A stretch of DNA of 64,000 bases from Bog-756 sp963725395 (GCA_963725395.1 CAVRYH010000002.1:124001-188000); one strand, 5' to 3'; counted from the first letter of the stretch, positions 52,028-61,647 are shown. Numbers and translations: made by a program. The notes: generated by a model from the letters alone, not told the origin.

Positions 52028-53014
52028 GTGGGCGCAGCGGTCGAAGTCGAGAGCGTCACCAAGCGGTTCGGGACCACACTGGCGTTGGACGAGGTCTCCC
52101 TCACCGTCGGGGCGGGGAACGTGTTGGCACTCCTCGGGCCCAACGGCGCGGGCAAGACCACACTGATCCGGGTCCTCACCACCCTGCTCGCGCCCGACGA
52201 AGGCCGTGCCCGGGTGGCGGGGCTCGACGTGCGGTCCGACGCCAGAGCCATCCGGTCGATGATCGGACTCGCCGGGCAGTACGCGGCCGTCGACGAGCTC
52301 CTCACCGGCCGCGAGAACCTCGAGCTGGTCGGACTCCTGTACCACCTGGCCAAGTCGGAGTACCGACGGCGGGCCCATGAGGCCCTCAGTCGCATGACGC
52401 TCACCGACGCCGGGGACAAGCCGGTCAAGACCTACTCGGGTGGCATGCGCCGACGCCTCGATCTGGCGGCCAGTCTGATCGGGGAGCCACCGGTCCTGTT
52501 TCTCGACGAGCCGACGACCGGGCTCGATCCCCGGACCCGCAACGACCTGTGGGCCTTCATCCAGGACCTCGTGGCCGGCGGCACCTCGGTCCTGCTCACC
52601 ACGCAGTACATGGACGAGGCGGAGCATCTGGCCGACGGGATCGTCGTCATCGACACCGGGCGCATCGTGGCGGCGGGGACGGCCGACGAGCTGAAGGACC
52701 AACTGGGCGGCAACGTGTTGGAGTTCCGGGTCTCGAACGCCGACGACCTCGGCCGCGCCGTCGAGCTGGTGGCCGCCTTCGGAAGCTCGGCTCCCCGGAT
52801 CGATCCCGACCTGAGGGAGGTGAGGCTGCCCGTCGGGGAGGGTCCCCGGGTCCTCATCGCTGCGGGAAGGGTGCTCGACGACAACGGCATCGGGCTCGAG
52901 GACCTGGGGATCAGGCGACCGACGCTCGACGACGTGTTCCTGTCGCTGACCGGGCACGCGGCCGAGGGCGAGGGCGGGCACGAGGACGGCCCTCCGGGGG
53001 AGGACCCGTCATGA
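52028..53014 (+). CDS. daunorubicin-resistance-type ABC ATP-binding protein (DrrA-like)
   Basis: This is a 328-residue ATPase with Walker A GPNGAGKTT, signature YSGGMRRRLDLAASLIG, Walker B VLFLDEPTTGLDPRTRN and switch QYMDEAEHLADG in place of the usual His. The Gln switch and C-terminal regulatory domain (LGIRRPTLDDVFLSLTGHAA) are typical of DrrA drug exporters. GTG at 52028. The stop overlaps the permease ATG by 4 bp. Confidence 0.92.
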   Translation: MGAAVEVESVTKRFGTTLALDEVSLTVGAGNVLALLGPNGAGKTTLIRVLTTLLAPDEGRARVAGLDVRSDARAIRSMIGLAGQYAAVDELLTGRENLELVGLLYHLAKSEYRRRAHEALSRMTLTDAGDKPVKTYSGGMRRRLDLAASLIGEPPVLFLDEPTTGLDPRTRNDLWAFIQDLVAGGTSVLLTTQYMDEAEHLADGIVVIDTGRIVAAGTADELKDQLGGNVLEFRVSNADDLGRAVELVAAFGSSAPRIDPDLREVRLPVGEGPRVLIAAGRVLDDNGIGLEDLGIRRPTLDDVFLSLTGHAAEGEGGHEDGPPGEDPS

Positions 53015-53869
53015 CCGACCTGGCCTCCGAACGCCCGGCCACCGAGCGCCTGGCCACCGAGCGCCTGGCGACGCAGCGCCTGGCGGCCAAGAGCGTCCCC
53101 ATGACCCCGAGGCTCTACGTCCGGGACATCAAAGGGGTGACCAAGCGCAACCTCCTCAGGATCGTCCGGACCCCCCAGCTCCTGTTCATGTCCATCGTCC
53201 AGCCGACCATCATCCTCCTGCTCTTCCGCTACGTGCTCGGCGGCTCGATCAAGATCCCTGGGGTCGACTACGTGGACTACATCGTGCCGGGCATCTTCCT
53301 CGAGGCGGTGCTGATCGGGGGTATGACCACCGCACTGGCCCTGGCCCAGGACTTACAGGGGGGGATGATCGACCGGTTCCGGAGCCTTCCGATGGCCCGG
53401 TCGGCCTTCCTCGCCGGCCGCACGTTGGCCGATCTCTGCCGGAGCCTGCTGGCCCTGGCCTTCATCATCGGCCTCGGGCTGCTCGTCGGCTTCCGGTTCC
53501 ACAACACCTTCGGCGCCTGCGTGGGCGGCGTCGCCCTGATCGTCTTGTTCGGCTACGCCTTCACCTGGGTGTACGCCTCGGTGGGGCTTGCGGTCAAGGA
53601 TCCCCAGACGGCCCAGATGGCCTCCATCCTCCCCATGTTCATCCTCTTTTTCGCCAGCTCGGCACTTGTCCCGGTCAACAGCATGCCGGGCTGGCTCCAG
53701 CCCTTCGCGCGCGAATCAACCCGCAACGGTGGTCATCGACTCCGTCCGGGCCCTCTTCGAGGGGGGTCCCCTCGCTCCCCAGCTCTGGCAGGCCGTGGCG
53801 TGGTGTGCCTCGATCCTGGTGGTGTTCTTCGTGGTGTCGCTGAACCTCTATCGCAGGGCCGGCGCGTAA
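53011..53869 (+). pseudogene. DrrB-like ABC-2 permease, one apparent frameshift
   Basis: The frame is intact from MTDLASERPATERLATERLA through six predicted segments (LFMSIVQPTIILLLFRYVLG, GIFLEAVLIGGMTTALAL, ASILPMFILFFASSALVPVN) to MPGWLQPFAR. It then changes near 53710, where NQPATVVIDSVRALFEGGPL and the last membrane helix (CASILVVFFVVSLNLYRR) read in the next frame to 53869. One surplus base near CGCGCGAAT explains it. The N-terminus also has a Leu/Thr/Glu-rich repeat (ATERLATERLATQRLAAK). It is the partner of the DrrA-like ATPase. Confidence 0.87.
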
Positions 53870-53906
53870 CCCGCGCCGTCGCCGGGTCGATCACCGGCGG
53901 CAGCGA

Positions 53907-54128
53907 TCACCGGGCCGGTTCCTCTGCGGTCGTGCGCCGGGGTTCGCCTGCGGTCCGGGCCCCCTCGGCGGAGGCGCAGCGGAAGCAGAGGCACTCGAGG
54001 CGGCTCTCCAGTGGGAACAACTGGCTGCGGATGATCACCTGCCCACAGCCGCACCGTTGCGGCCGACAGGCCTTGCTCGAGGTGCCCGGTGGTCCCGGGC
54101 TCTGCTTCGTGGAGGTGTCGCTGTGCAT
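53907..54128 (-). CDS. possible small zinc-ribbon protein
   Basis: A 73-residue frame starting MHSDTSTKQSPG contains two CxC-type pairs and further cysteines (RPQRCGCGQVIIRSQLFPLE, then CLCFRCAS), which could bind zinc. Third-position GC is high, as in neighbouring real genes, and it fits the gap between the DrrB-like stop and the next start. An overlapping frame on the other strand also has cysteines, with poorer codon bias. No family was recognised. Confidence 0.42.
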   Translation of the reverse strand: MHSDTSTKQSPGPPGTSSKACRPQRCGCGQVIIRSQLFPLESRLECLCFRCASAEGARTAGEPRRTTAEEPAR

Positions 54129-54202
54129 GTCCTGTCGAGCAGTGGATCGGGGAGGGCCACTCACCCCCTTCACCCCGACGGTACGACTGGCGTCCTAACG
54201 CC

Positions 54203-54222
54203 AGCCCTACGCTTCCGTAGGG
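54203..54222. terminator. hairpin with DosR-like half-sites
   Basis: GCCCTACG-CTTC-CGTAGGGC is a perfect 8-bp stem with a 4-nt loop. It lies between the possible zinc-ribbon gene and the PPOX gene. No T-tract follows, so it may be an operator or structured leader instead. Confidence 0.4.
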
Positions 54223-54337
54223 CCAGCTGTGAATCCGGTCGGCGACGGCCCATGGGGTCCCGGGGGACCGTCCGACGGGGACCGGTAACCTCGGCCCGGA
54301 GGACCGGCGCCGCCGGCGACACGGGGAGCGAAGAGCG

Positions 54338-54778
54338 ATGACGACACTCGGTGATGTGACCGACATCGGGCGCAGGGACGGGAACCTGGCTGTCGTCTCG
54401 ACGCTGCGGTCCGACCTCACGATCCAGTCCTCGGTGGTCAATGCCGGGGTCTTGGCCCATCCGTCGAGCGGAGCCGAGGTCGTGGGGTTCGTCACCTACG
54501 GGAGGACCAAGCTGGCCAATCTGCGCGCCCGGCCCCAGGTCAGCCTGACCTTCCGTGCCGGGTGGGAGTGGGCGACGGTGGAGGGACGCGCCGAGCTGAT
54601 TGGTCCCGATGACCGGTACCCGGCGATAGACGACGAGGGGGTCCGCCTCCTGTTGCGGGCCGTCTTCAGGGCCGCCGGAGGTACGCACGACGATTGGGAC
54701 GCCTATGACCGGACGATGGCCGAGCAGCGGCGCACGGCCGTGCTGGTCAGCGTGACGCGGACCTACGGCAACCGGTGA
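54338..54778 (+). CDS. PPOX-class (pyridoxamine 5'-phosphate oxidase-like) protein, possibly F420-dependent
   Basis: This is a 146-residue split-barrel protein: GNLAVVSTLRSDLTIQSSVV, VGFVTYGRTKLANLRARPQV, SLTFRAGWEWATVEGRAELI, and a helical C-terminus with WDAYDRTMAEQRR. The pattern fits the F420-binding PPOX group of actinobacteria rather than true PdxH. Start ATG 54338 follows GGGGAGCGAAGAGCG. It converges on the dihydrofolate reductase gene with a 16-bp overlap. Confidence 0.83.
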   Translation: MTTLGDVTDIGRRDGNLAVVSTLRSDLTIQSSVVNAGVLAHPSSGAEVVGFVTYGRTKLANLRARPQVSLTFRAGWEWATVEGRAELIGPDDRYPAIDDEGVRLLLRAVFRAAGGTHDDWDAYDRTMAEQRRTAVLVSVTRTYGNR

Positions 54779-55278
54779 CCCGGGTTCCGCCGGCCGGGGG
54801 CCGGTGACCGCCTCCACACTTCGAATCGGAAGGGGATGTGGTCCTCGACGTGCTGGGTCGATCTCGATGCGAGCTCGAACTCGGGTTCGAACTCCGGGAA
54901 GAATTTGGTGCATGCGAACTCGGCGTCGAGGCGGGTGAGGTACAGCTCGTCGGTTGACGGCAGGGACCGCTCGAAGAGCGCCGAGCCTCCGATGACCCAC
55001 ACCAGCCCGTCGCCGTGCTCATCGAGGAAGGCGGACAGATCGGGCACGGCCGCGAACCCGGGACGGAGGGTTCCCCCGGGTCGCGCCAGAACGAAATTCT
55101 CGCGGCCGTTCAGCGGCCGGTCGAACTCCTCGTAGGTGCGAAACCCCATGAGGACGGTGCCCGTCCTCGTCTGTTCGCGGAAATAGCGGGCATCGGTGGG
55201 GATCCTCCCCTGCCAGGGGATTCCCCGGTCGTCGGCCAGGCCGCGTGACTGGTCGATGGCCACGATGATCCTGATCAT
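54763..55278 (-). CDS. folA: dihydrofolate reductase
   Basis: This is a 171-residue enzyme reducing dihydrofolate with NADPH. Features are IRIIVAIDQSRGLADDRGIP with WQGRIPTDARYF, VLMGFRTYEEFDRPLNGREN, VWVIGGSALFERSLPSTDEL and LYLTRLDAEFACTKFFPEF. ATG 55278 chosen; no thymidylate synthase is next to it. Confidence 0.9.
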   Translation of the reverse strand: MIRIIVAIDQSRGLADDRGIPWQGRIPTDARYFREQTRTGTVLMGFRTYEEFDRPLNGRENFVLARPGGTLRPGFAAVPDLSAFLDEHGDGLVWVIGGSALFERSLPSTDELYLTRLDAEFACTKFFPEFEPEFELASRSTQHVEDHIPFRFEVWRRSPAPGRRNPGHRLP

Positions 55279-55307
55279 CGATCGATCCCGACGTCGGGCC
55301 CGGTGGC

Positions 55308-57017
55308 TCAGCCCGGCTGCAGGACGGTGAGGCCCTGCACGGTCGGCAGCGACACCCCGATGTGGGAGAACGTCACCGGGCCACCGAGACGTGGGGTGAT
55401 GTAGGCGACCGTTGTCGCCACCAGCTGCAGCTCGAGGCTGGTTCCGGCCCTGGCCGCGTAGCCGACAGTCTCCATCGGAATCACGAGCGTGTGGGTCTTC
55501 CCGTCCAGGGTGACCGGGATGGGCGTGATCTGGTTGTTGACCACGATCCCCGTGGCCGGGTCGACGAGTTGGGCGAACACCCGGGTCGGACGGGTGCCCC
55601 CGGGGACGGTGCCCGAATAGGTGAGGGACAGTCTTGGCGGCCCGACGACCACGGCATCGCGGGTCACGGGCACGGTGACATCCACCGAGTTGGTCGCCGG
55701 AGCAGGAGTCACCGCGTACGCCACGGCGTCGACGGCGTTCGCAGCTTGGGCGTTGGCCGGGACCGTCGGCGGACCGGATCCCCCTCCGGCCCGTAGGGCC
55801 AGTGTCCCCGACCCAGTGCCCACGATGGGGCCCGCACCGGGGAGTGGATATGCCGGCGCCGAATAGGAGGTTCCATCCTGATCGACGAAGGCGAAGCCCT
55901 TCAGCGCGCTGACCGACGAATCCCGCGCCACGTAGTGCTGCATCCAGGCCAGGGAGAGCCGGCCCACGTCGATGGCGGTACCCGGGTCGGTCAGGCAGAC
56001 CCCGTGGCCGCCGCAGAACCAGGCCATCGACACCGTCGTGCCCTGCTTCTTGAGCGCCTCGTAGTTGGCGATCCCCTCGTCGAGCGTGAACAGGTCGTCG
56101 ACCGTGCCCTGCAGGATGAGGGTCGGGACCTTGACCCTGGACAGGAACTGGGCCGGCCCGCGGGCGGTGAAGAACGCGACGGCCTTGGGGTCGATGACCC
56201 CCGAAGTGTCCATCTGCTTGTCCGCCGCGGTGATCTCCGGATCCAGGTGGGCCGCCGAAGCGACGCTCGCCAGAATGGTGCTCCACCCCTCCTTCGGCGT
56301 CCGGCTCTTGTCGAGGCTCGTGCTCAGCGAGTGCCAGGCGATCGTCGGGGCGATGGCATCGATCCGGCAGTCCTGCTCGGCCGCGGCGAACTGGATGCCA
56401 CCGCCATAGGACTCACCCACCATGCCAATCCGGGGCACGCCGGGTCGGTCGAGGGTGACGCCAGGCTGGCGCGCCACCCAGTCGATCATCGACGAGACGT
56501 CCCTGCCCTCGTAGTCCGGGCTGTCGACCTCGGCCTCGCCGCCCGACTTCCCGAATCCGCGCGGATCCCAGGTCAGCACGTTGAAGCCACCCTGCCAGAG
56601 CTGCGCGATGCTCAGCGCCCCCTGGATCCCGGTCTGCGACGTGTCGGTGTCGCCGGACTGCCCCCACCCCGGCCCCATCAGGACGGTCGGATGGGTCTGT
56701 CCGTCCGCCGACGGGGCGGGGAACCAGTGGATCCGGATCTTCGTTCCATCGAACGACGTCAGCTCGAAATCTGACGAGTCCCCGGCCACGGGCGTGGCCT
56801 TGGTCTTCTGCCAGCCGCCTGGGGGCTCGCATGTCCCCGACGATGTGGACGGGGTCGCAGCCGACGTCGTCGGTGTCGCGGCGGAGTCGGAGGAGGAGCA
56901 GCCGGCGAGGCCCGCGGCGGCCAGGGCCACCACGAACGCCACCGACAGGGCGGTCCGCAGGACTGTTCCCGTCCTCGGTGCCGCTCCGGGTCGTGCTGTC
57001 GTGGTCGTGCCCGTCAC
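55308..57017 (-). CDS. CocE/NonD-type alpha/beta hydrolase lipoprotein (X-Pro dipeptidyl-peptidase S15-like)
   Basis: This protein of about 569 residues has GTG at 57017 with GAGGAGAG upstream. The signal segment VLRTALSVAFVVALAAAGLA is followed by the lipobox LAGC, so it is probably membrane-anchored outside the cell. The catalytic domain has TWDPRGFGKSGGEAEVDSPD, nucleophile GESYGGG, acid VDDLFTLDEG and His in CGGHGVCLTD, as in peptidase S15/CocE. The last 150 residues form a beta-sandwich. It is likely an esterase, amidase or peptidase of unknown substrate. Confidence 0.85.
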   Translation of the reverse strand: MTGTTTTARPGAAPRTGTVLRTALSVAFVVALAAAGLAGCSSSDSAATPTTSAATPSTSSGTCEPPGGWQKTKATPVAGDSSDFELTSFDGTKIRIHWFPAPSADGQTHPTVLMGPGWGQSGDTDTSQTGIQGALSIAQLWQGGFNVLTWDPRGFGKSGGEAEVDSPDYEGRDVSSMIDWVARQPGVTLDRPGVPRIGMVGESYGGGIQFAAAEQDCRIDAIAPTIAWHSLSTSLDKSRTPKEGWSTILASVASAAHLDPEITAADKQMDTSGVIDPKAVAFFTARGPAQFLSRVKVPTLILQGTVDDLFTLDEGIANYEALKKQGTTVSMAWFCGGHGVCLTDPGTAIDVGRLSLAWMQHYVARDSSVSALKGFAFVDQDGTSYSAPAYPLPGAGPIVGTGSGTLALRAGGGSGPPTVPANAQAANAVDAVAYAVTPAPATNSVDVTVPVTRDAVVVGPPRLSLTYSGTVPGGTRPTRVFAQLVDPATGIVVNNQITPIPVTLDGKTHTLVIPMETVGYAARAGTSLELQLVATTVAYITPRLGGPVTFSHIGVSLPTVQGLTVLQPG

Positions 57018-57188
57018 CGCGGTTCTCTCCTCTGCTGCCAGCCTCGACGAGGGACACCCAGCTGAGGTGCGCGGGGCGCGAGGTTCCTGTTCGGCCACCA
57101 TGATGCTCCGACCCGGCACGCCGTGCGAATCTCGACCGCCCCCCTTCGTCGGAGAGCCCCGTCCTCCGGACCGCTGCTCCGGCCTCCG

Positions 57189-60100
57189 TCAGCCGCCCAG
57201 CCGCTCCAGCATCTCGCCCGCCCGCCGCTCCACATTGCCGTACCCGTGCTCGACGGCCGCCCGGCGGGCCTCGACGAGGAGGTCGTGTGCCCGCTCGGCG
57301 TCACCGGGCCCGCCTCGCTCGGCGAGCATCCTGCCCCAGAGGAGATCGGTCCGGGCGGCGAAGAATTTCGCACCCATGCGTCGGCTCATCTCGGCCGACT
57401 GGGCGAAATAGGCGTCTGCCTCCTCATAGCGCCCGAGTACGGTGGCGAGGCCGCCGAGGTAGTGGCTGACCGGGCCCAGGGCCGACCCGCCGGTGGCCGG
57501 AAGCTGCCCGGCCCAGGGCTCGAGCTTCGCCACGAGCGGCTCCGCGTAGACCGGGTCGTGGCACTCGATGGCGGCCTCGGCGAAGTCGACCATGCCGGTG
57601 AGCCACCACTGGTCCTGGGGCAGCTCGAACCCCTCGGCCGCGGACTCCTCGAGCAGCCCGGTGGCCACATCGATCCGGTCCCCCTCGACGTGCGCCTTGG
57701 CCAGGAGGGAGACGAAGAACCGGCGCGGGATGTCCGGGGTCTCCGAGGCCATCTTCTCGATGAGCGGGGCCAGCTCGCTCTGGGTGCCCCGCTGACCGCA
57801 GATGATGTTGAACTGTCCGCCGAAGAAGGTGCCGGCGTCGGGCTGCCCCCCCTCGGTGCCGATGCGCAATGCCTCGGTGGCGTACTCCTCCGCCAGCTCG
57901 ACGTCCCCGGCGATCTGCGCCCGCATCGATCGTACGAACGCGTGCCCCCAGAGGAACACCGGCTGGTTGAGCTGTTCGGCCATGGCTCCGTGGATGGCGA
58001 TGCACCGGTCCATCTCCTCCAGGTCGCCGGTGCGTGCGGCCGACTCGGCCCGCCACTGGGCGGCGAAGAACAACAGCACGGGATCTCCGATTCTCTCGGC
58101 ACGGAGCAGCCCGTCCGATGCCCGGGCGTGGGTGGTCTCGAGCATGGACGGAACCTGGAGCGAGATGTGCACATGATTGAGGACCCGGAGGACGACAGTG
58201 TCGTCTTGGGATGCCTCGGCGATGGCGATGGCCTCCTCGGCCAGGGCCTGGCGGCGATCGAGTGGGCTGCCGTGCGCGAGTTCGGAGCACAAGGTGGCCA
58301 GCACCAGGGCCCGGTCCGGGTGGGAGGCGGGCAGCCGCTCGAGTGCCTTCTCCAGGATCTCGACCTTCTCCTTGTCGGTGGCGCCCACCGAGCTGTAGAA
58401 CCCCCGGCTGTTGGCCAGTGCGGCGGCTACCAGCCGGTCGGTGTCGCCGAGTTCGGCCGCCTTGTGGGCGGCCTTGAGCAGGGTCCCACGGAATGCCGGC
58501 TCCCCGGTCTGGCGCTGGGCGGTGCCGAGGCCGATGCTGAGATCGAGGGCCAGCGCGGGATCGGGATCGGTGGTCTCGGGGTAGTGCTGGAGCGCCTGGG
58601 CGTAGTGCCGCAGGGCGTCGGCCGGGGCGAGCGCGGCCAGGGCCGCATCGCCGGCCTGTCGGCTGTAGTCGAGTGCCTTCCGGATGTCGACGGGCTGGGA
58701 GGCGTTCAGCCAGTGGCGGGCCAGCTCGCCGACCCGGGCCCCCGGCCGGTCCCCACACAGCTCTTCCAGCGCCTCGGCGATCCGACGGTGGGCCCTCGCT
58801 CTGCGGTTGGGGCCGAGGTCCTCGGCCAGGGTGTGCTGGATGAGGGCATGGGCGAAGCTGTAGCGGCCGGAGGCGTCGGAGGGCTCACGCACCAGGGACA
58901 CGGCGGTCGCCGCATCGAGGATGTCCAAGAGGTCGTCCTCCTCGGTCGCCGTCGCCCGTGCGACGACGTCGAGGTCGAAGTCCCGCCCGATCACCGCGGC
59001 GGTGGACAGCACCTTGGCGGCACGGTCCCCGAGCCGCCCGACCCTCGAGCCGATCACGACCCGCAGACTGTCGGGCAGTGCCATCTGCTCGAGGCCGCCC
59101 TCGGCCACCCAGTGGCCGGTGGCGTCCTGATAGATGGCACCGGTCTCGGCCAGGTGGCGGAGGATCTCGGTCACGAAGAACGGGTTGCCGTCGGTTTCGC
59201 GGGTGACGGCATGGGCCAGGACGACGCCGTCCTCGTCCAGGGTGTAGCCGGCGACCGCCTCCATCAGCGCCACGACGCCGGCGTCGTCGAGTCCCGTGAG
59301 GCTGACGCGGGTGATCCCGTTCAGCCGGTGGAGGGCGGCCAGGGCGTCATTCAGGGCATGGCCCGGGGACAGCTCGTCGTCCCGGTAGGTCCCAAGGACG
59401 AGTACCCCCGTGGCCGGGTCGGAGGCGGCCAGGTATCGGAAGAGCGAAAGGCTCGCCTCGTCGGCCCACTGCATGTCGTCGAGCACCAGGACCACGGGCC
59501 GGGATGCGGACGCCTGGGCCAGCAGCCCGACCACCGCGGAGAAGAGGAGGAACCGCTCGGTGTCGGAGTCCGTGGCCCTGGACGGGGGGAGGTCGGCGAT
59601 GCGGCGGGTGAGAGCGGGGACCAGCTTGGCCAGCTCCGAACCGTGGACGGCGACATGGTCCAGGATCTCGTCCTCGGGAGCGTGAGTGACGTAGTGGTCG
59701 AGGGCCTCGGCGAAGAGTTGGTAGGGGGTGGCGAGGTCCTCCTCGCAATGGCCGAACAGGACGACGGCGCCCCGTTCGAACTCCGATCGTGATGCCTCGG
59801 CCACCAGGGTGGTCTTGCCCAGGCCGGCCTCACCCGAGACGAGCAGCACCTGACGCCCGCCGCCGTCGGTGACACGACGGGCCGCTTCGGCCAACAATCC
59901 CAGTTCGGTCTCCCGGCCCACCACACCCGGGCCCCGTCGGACGGCCAAACGATTGGGAAGGGGGACGGGGCGGTCCGTCGTGTCGGCGGCGAGCGGCTCC
60001 CAGATCACCTCGACGGTCTCCATCGGATCGGGGAGACCCTTGAGGGCCAACCGGCCGAGGGGTCGGCACTCGTGACGGTTGCGGCGTCCAGCCAGGGCCC

Positions 60101-60506
60101 TCACCAGTTCCGCGGCGAGGATCTGGCCACCCTTGGCCTCGGCACAGAGCCGGGCCGCTTCCACCACCGGGTCGCCGAAGTAGTCGTCAGCCTCCCGGGC
60201 CACGTCGCCGGCGCTGAGCCCCACCCGCAGCCCCAACGGTCGCGGCAGGCCCCGATTGTCCCGGTCCACACCCTGTTGCATGGCGACGGCACAGGCCAGG
60301 GCGGCCGAGGCCGTCGGGAAGACGACCATGATCCCGTCCCCGAGGTTCTTGATCTCGGTCCCGCCCGATCCGGCGACGGCCTGGCGGAGCACCGAGAAGT
60401 GTCCCCGGCGGATCTCGTCACCCGCCTTCGGAGTGAGTGACGCGGCCAGTTCAGTGGAGCCGACGAGGTCGGTGAACAGCACCGTGATGTTCTCGGTGAC
60501 CGACAT
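57189..60506 (-). CDS. class III cyclase domain - AAA ATPase - TPR regulatory protein
   Basis: This is a 1105-residue protein. Residues 1-170 are a class III nucleotidyl cyclase domain: metal Asp13 in LFTDLVGST, Lys53 and Asp57 in EIKNLGDGIM. The usual VNxAARL transition-state Asn is replaced (GDPVVEAARL), so activity is doubtful. Residues about 190-520 are an AAA/NACHT-like ATPase (Walker A SGEAGLGKTT at 224-233; LVLDDMQWADEASLSLFRYL). Residues about 640-1105 form TPR-like helices. ATG 60506 follows GGGAGGGC. The layout matches large actinobacterial adenylate cyclase-like signalling proteins without a LuxR tail. Confidence 0.9.
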   Translation of the reverse strand: MSVTENITVLFTDLVGSTELAASLTPKAGDEIRRGHFSVLRQAVAGSGGTEIKNLGDGIMVVFPTASAALACAVAMQQGVDRDNRGLPRPLGLRVGLSAGDVAREADDYFGDPVVEAARLCAEAKGGQILAAELVRALAGRRNRHECRPLGRLALKGLPDPMETVEVIWEPLAADTTDRPVPLPNRLAVRRGPGVVGRETELGLLAEAARRVTDGGGRQVLLVSGEAGLGKTTLVAEASRSEFERGAVVLFGHCEEDLATPYQLFAEALDHYVTHAPEDEILDHVAVHGSELAKLVPALTRRIADLPPSRATDSDTERFLLFSAVVGLLAQASASRPVVLVLDDMQWADEASLSLFRYLAASDPATGVLVLGTYRDDELSPGHALNDALAALHRLNGITRVSLTGLDDAGVVALMEAVAGYTLDEDGVVLAHAVTRETDGNPFFVTEILRHLAETGAIYQDATGHWVAEGGLEQMALPDSLRVVIGSRVGRLGDRAAKVLSTAAVIGRDFDLDVVARATATEEDDLLDILDAATAVSLVREPSDASGRYSFAHALIQHTLAEDLGPNRRARAHRRIAEALEELCGDRPGARVGELARHWLNASQPVDIRKALDYSRQAGDAALAALAPADALRHYAQALQHYPETTDPDPALALDLSIGLGTAQRQTGEPAFRGTLLKAAHKAAELGDTDRLVAAALANSRGFYSSVGATDKEKVEILEKALERLPASHPDRALVLATLCSELAHGSPLDRRQALAEEAIAIAEASQDDTVVLRVLNHVHISLQVPSMLETTHARASDGLLRAERIGDPVLLFFAAQWRAESAARTGDLEEMDRCIAIHGAMAEQLNQPVFLWGHAFVRSMRAQIAGDVELAEEYATEALRIGTEGGQPDAGTFFGGQFNIICGQRGTQSELAPLIEKMASETPDIPRRFFVSLLAKAHVEGDRIDVATGLLEESAAEGFELPQDQWWLTGMVDFAEAAIECHDPVYAEPLVAKLEPWAGQLPATGGSALGPVSHYLGGLATVLGRYEEADAYFAQSAEMSRRMGAKFFAARTDLLWGRMLAERGGPGDAERAHDLLVEARRAAVEHGYGNVERRAGEMLERLGG

Positions 60507-60686
60507 CGCTGCCCTCCCGCCTTTCTGCGCCACATCGTAGGTGAGGGGCGCGCTCTGGGAAAGTGTGGGTTGCGTCCGACACGGCCCTTCGGTGGGGATC
60601 GCTGCGCGTGAGACGGGTTTCCTGCCTGCCCGGCTGGGAATAGGTGCCTGCAGCACGGGACGACCAGGCGAGCACGGAGTGTGATC

Positions 60687-61640
60687 ATGGCTGAGATCGG
60701 GGTCTTTCTCTCGAGCGAGGAGCACGGGCCCGGGTCCCTGGTGAGCCAGGCCACCCTGGCCGAGCGGGCCGGGTTTCGGTCTGTGTTCATCTCCGACCAC
60801 TTCCACCCGTGGATCGACCGGCAGGGTGAGAGCCCCTTCGTCTGGTCGGTCATCGGCGCGATCAGCGCCACCACCGACCTCAAGGTCACCACCGGGGTGA
60901 CCTGTCCCACGTCACGCATCCATCCGGCCATCCTGGCCCAGGCGGCAGCCACCGCCCAGCTGCTCCTCGACGGGCGGTTCGTCTTCGGTGTCGGCTCGGG
61001 TGAGGCGCTGAACGAGCACATCCTCGGGGCCCGCTGGCCGTCGGTGGCCACCAGGCTCGAGATGCTCGAGGAGGCGGTCGGGGTCATCCGGGAGTTGTGG
61101 GCGGGTGGGGTGGTGCGGCACGACGGCCGGCACTACTGCGTCGACAACGCCCGCATCTACTCGCTCCCGGACACCACACCTCCCATCGCTGTGTCCGCCT
61201 TCGGCCCCGAGTCCCTGGCCGTGGCCGCCCGCATCGGGGACGGGTTCATCACCACCGATCCCGACGCCGACATGGTGCGCTCCTACCGCCGCCAGGGCGG
61301 TGCCGGTCCAACCATCGGAGTGCTGAAGGTGTGCTGGGACAGCGACGAGGCCCGGGCCCGGAAGTTGGTCCACGACCTGTGGCCGACCGAGGCGCTCCCT
61401 GGCCAGCTCAGTCAGGAGCTTCCCATGCCCGCCCATTTCGAACAGGCGGCCGCCATCGTGACCGAGGACATGGTGGCGGAGATGGTCTCCTGTGGCCCCG
61501 ACCCCGAGCGCCACGTCGCTGCGGTCCGACAGTTCCTCGATGCCGGGTTCGACGAGGTCTATGTCAACCAGATCGGCACCGACTGGCCCGGTTTCCTCGA
61601 CTTCTACCGGCGGGAGATGCAGCCCCGGCTGGGCCGGTGA
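60687..61640 (+). CDS. F420-dependent oxidoreductase, G6PDH-like (TIGR03557 type)
   Basis: This is a 317-residue luciferase-like protein: MAEIGVFLSSEEHGPGSLVS, FISDHFHPWIDRQGESPFVW, TTDLKVTTGVTCPTSRIHPA, FGVGSGEALNEHILGARWPS and FDEVYVNQIGTDWPGFLDFY. It belongs to the F420-dependent glucose-6-phosphate dehydrogenase group, whose substrate is often unproven. ATG at 60687 has GGAG at a proper distance; the GTG at 60681 is too close. Divergent from the cyclase gene. Confidence 0.9.
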   Translation: MAEIGVFLSSEEHGPGSLVSQATLAERAGFRSVFISDHFHPWIDRQGESPFVWSVIGAISATTDLKVTTGVTCPTSRIHPAILAQAAATAQLLLDGRFVFGVGSGEALNEHILGARWPSVATRLEMLEEAVGVIRELWAGGVVRHDGRHYCVDNARIYSLPDTTPPIAVSAFGPESLAVAARIGDGFITTDPDADMVRSYRRQGGAGPTIGVLKVCWDSDEARARKLVHDLWPTEALPGQLSQELPMPAHFEQAAAIVTEDMVAEMVSCGPDPERHVAAVRQFLDAGFDEVYVNQIGTDWPGFLDFYRREMQPRLGR

Positions 61641-61647
61641 GCCCGGA

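Noticed and set aside
60580..60596. GTCCGACACGGCCCTT upstream of the F420 oxidoreductase as a DosR-type box
   Set aside because: The spacing between GAC and GGCCC is 2 instead of 4 bases.
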